This document shows positions 63,192 through 64,000 of a DNA stretch of 64,000 bases, piece by piece; position 1 is the first letter of the stretch, and each line of letters opens with the position of its first letter. Location: contig NZ_VNJK01000001.1 in assembly GCF_007786455.1 (NCBI RefSeq), forward strand, positions 916,476-980,475, given 5' to 3'. The position numbers and the translations under genes are program-made. The stretch is from Paenibacillus agilis. GTDB lineage: Bacteria; Bacillota; Bacilli; Paenibacillales; Paenibacillaceae. Below the pieces are notes generated by a model. It had not been told where the DNA came from and searched no databases. It saw only the letters and a program-made list of their open reading frames with translations.

Positions 63192-64000
63192 CTATTTTCT
63201 CCCTATCATAATGTAATTGCGAACATCTCGGAATACATGTGCTCGATGTACGGCAGTTAGCAGTATGAGTGTGACAGGTCCGATAATAAGCCCGAGTACT
63301 CCGAATAGATTTAGCCCAACAAACATGGAGACCAAGGTCATGAACGGATCGATCCCGATGCTGGATGCAAGTACTTTTGGTTCTATAATTTGCCTTGCTA
63401 CGAGGACGATTGCATAGAGAACGGTTAAACCAATGGCTAGTGAAGAAGGGTCTGTTATAAAACTATACATAATCCACGGCACCATGACTGCTCCGACACC
63501 GAGATAAGGGAGCAAATCCACGAGACCAATTAATAGCCCGATCGTGACGGCATAGGGTACACCTAACAGCAACAAACCAATCGTAATGACGACGGCTGTT
63601 ATGGAGATAAGAATGAATTGAGCGCGCAAGTAGCCAAATAGAGCTTTCTTTAGATCTGCCCATACACTATAAGCTGGTTTGCGCAATTGATCAGGGAACC
63701 AATCGGTTACGAGGTTAAGCCAATGCTTCCAATCTTTGCTGATAAAAAAAGCTGCTAGTAATACCACAACTGAAATTGTAGCAATGTTAGGGAGGCGTGA
63801 TAGTAGTGTTACAATGCCATTCAACATGTATGTAACAAGATCAGTTACGGTATTCGTAACCGTTTCGGCAGTACGAGAGATATTCGTATTGATTGTGTTC
63901 TGAATGTTAGGGTTATCTTTATACAGCAGACTAAGTGTCTCAATTAGCGATACGATATGTTCATTATTCATAAGGGTAAGAAACAATTCGCGCCATGCTT
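63192..64000 (-). CDS. ytvI: AI-2E family protein YtvI (partial, cut by window edge)
   Basis: The frame stays open to the window edge, so at least 269 C-terminal residues are present and the N-terminal membrane helices are missing. The C-terminal helices carry VDLLPYLGVGAVMVPWIMY, ARQIIEPKVLASSIGIDPFMTLVSMFVGL and GVLGLIIGPVTLILL. In Bacillus ytvI lies near pyk and ytzA (fxsA), which fits this position, and encodes a sporulation membrane protein. It is a paralogue of the gene at 37658-38680. Confidence 0.88.
   Translation of the reverse strand, partial: AWRELFLTLMNNEHIVSLIETLSLLYKDNPNIQNTINTNISRTAETVTNTVTDLVTYMLNGIVTLLSRLPNIATISVVVLLAAFFISKDWKHWLNLVTDWFPDQLRKPAYSVWADLKKALFGYLRAQFILISITAVVITIGLLLLGVPYAVTIGLLIGLVDLLPYLGVGAVMVPWIMYSFITDPSSLAIGLTVLYAIVLVARQIIEPKVLASSIGIDPFMTLVSMFVGLNLFGVLGLIIGPVTLILLTAVHRAHVFRDVRNYIMIGRK

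Overview
The window is a chromosomal segment of an endospore-forming Firmicute, most likely Paenibacillus or a close relative in the Paenibacillaceae. The evidence is the sporulation gene content (spoVR and yhbH, ytrH and ytrI, ytvI, the yheC/yheD family), the Bacillales gene orders (ytoI-ytpI-ytrI-ytrH-dnaE-accDA-pyk-fxsA-ytvI, sufCDSUB, yheA-yheB next to yheC/yheD), GGAGG-type ribosome binding sites, frequent GTG and TTG starts, and sigma-A type promoters. No rRNA, tRNA, CRISPR array, phage or insertion sequence was found.

Layout. 1-1.8 kb: sulfate uptake operon on the minus strand (yezD, sulfate-binding lipoprotein, truncated cysT) with a clear promoter and a possible CymR-type operator. 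2-7.6 kb: aldo/keto reductase, a DnaQ-type exonuclease, a small membrane protein, and the sporulation pair yhbH-spoVR. 8-15.2 kb: a carboxylate module in which tctC-tctB-tctA and an ACT-domain malic enzyme form one minus-strand operon, divergent from a CitA/DcuS-type sensor kinase and its regulator; a perfect cre site lies in front of tctC. 15.4-21.4 kb: DUF423 protein, GGDEF-EAL protein, an orphan, yunC, and the methionine-salvage pair mtnK-mtnA. 21.7-23.1 kb: PerR-box-controlled Dps and a secreted alpha-carbonic anhydrase. 23.6-28.9 kb: complete sufCDSUB iron-sulfur assembly operon with a strong promoter. 29.2-30.3 kb: an AT-rich secreted discoidin/FN3-like protein. 30.6-38.7 kb: two HD-GYP proteins flanking uppP, an MMPL exporter, yfkAB and an AI-2E family permease. 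38.8-40.6 kb: ypdA and a HAD phosphatase.

40.7-47 kb is the most unusual part: five consecutive ATP-grasp genes of the YheC/YheD family, translationally coupled and preceded by a near-ideal sigma-K promoter, divergent from yheB-yheA. 49.5-64 kb is a conserved core block: ytoI, a nitroreductase with a palindromic operator, ytpI, ytrI, ytrH, dnaE with an alanine/glycine-rich insert of about 78% G+C, a PgpA-like protein behind a long RNA hairpin, accD-accA, a short pyruvate kinase, a thioesterase, fxsA and a truncated ytvI. The fxsA-ytvI gap holds three degenerate hairpin-bearing tandem repeats.

Most genes are housekeeping or sporulation genes. The best candidates for something new are the five-gene ATP-grasp operon, the RNA structures around 57 kb, the dnaE insert and the repeats near 62.9 kb.
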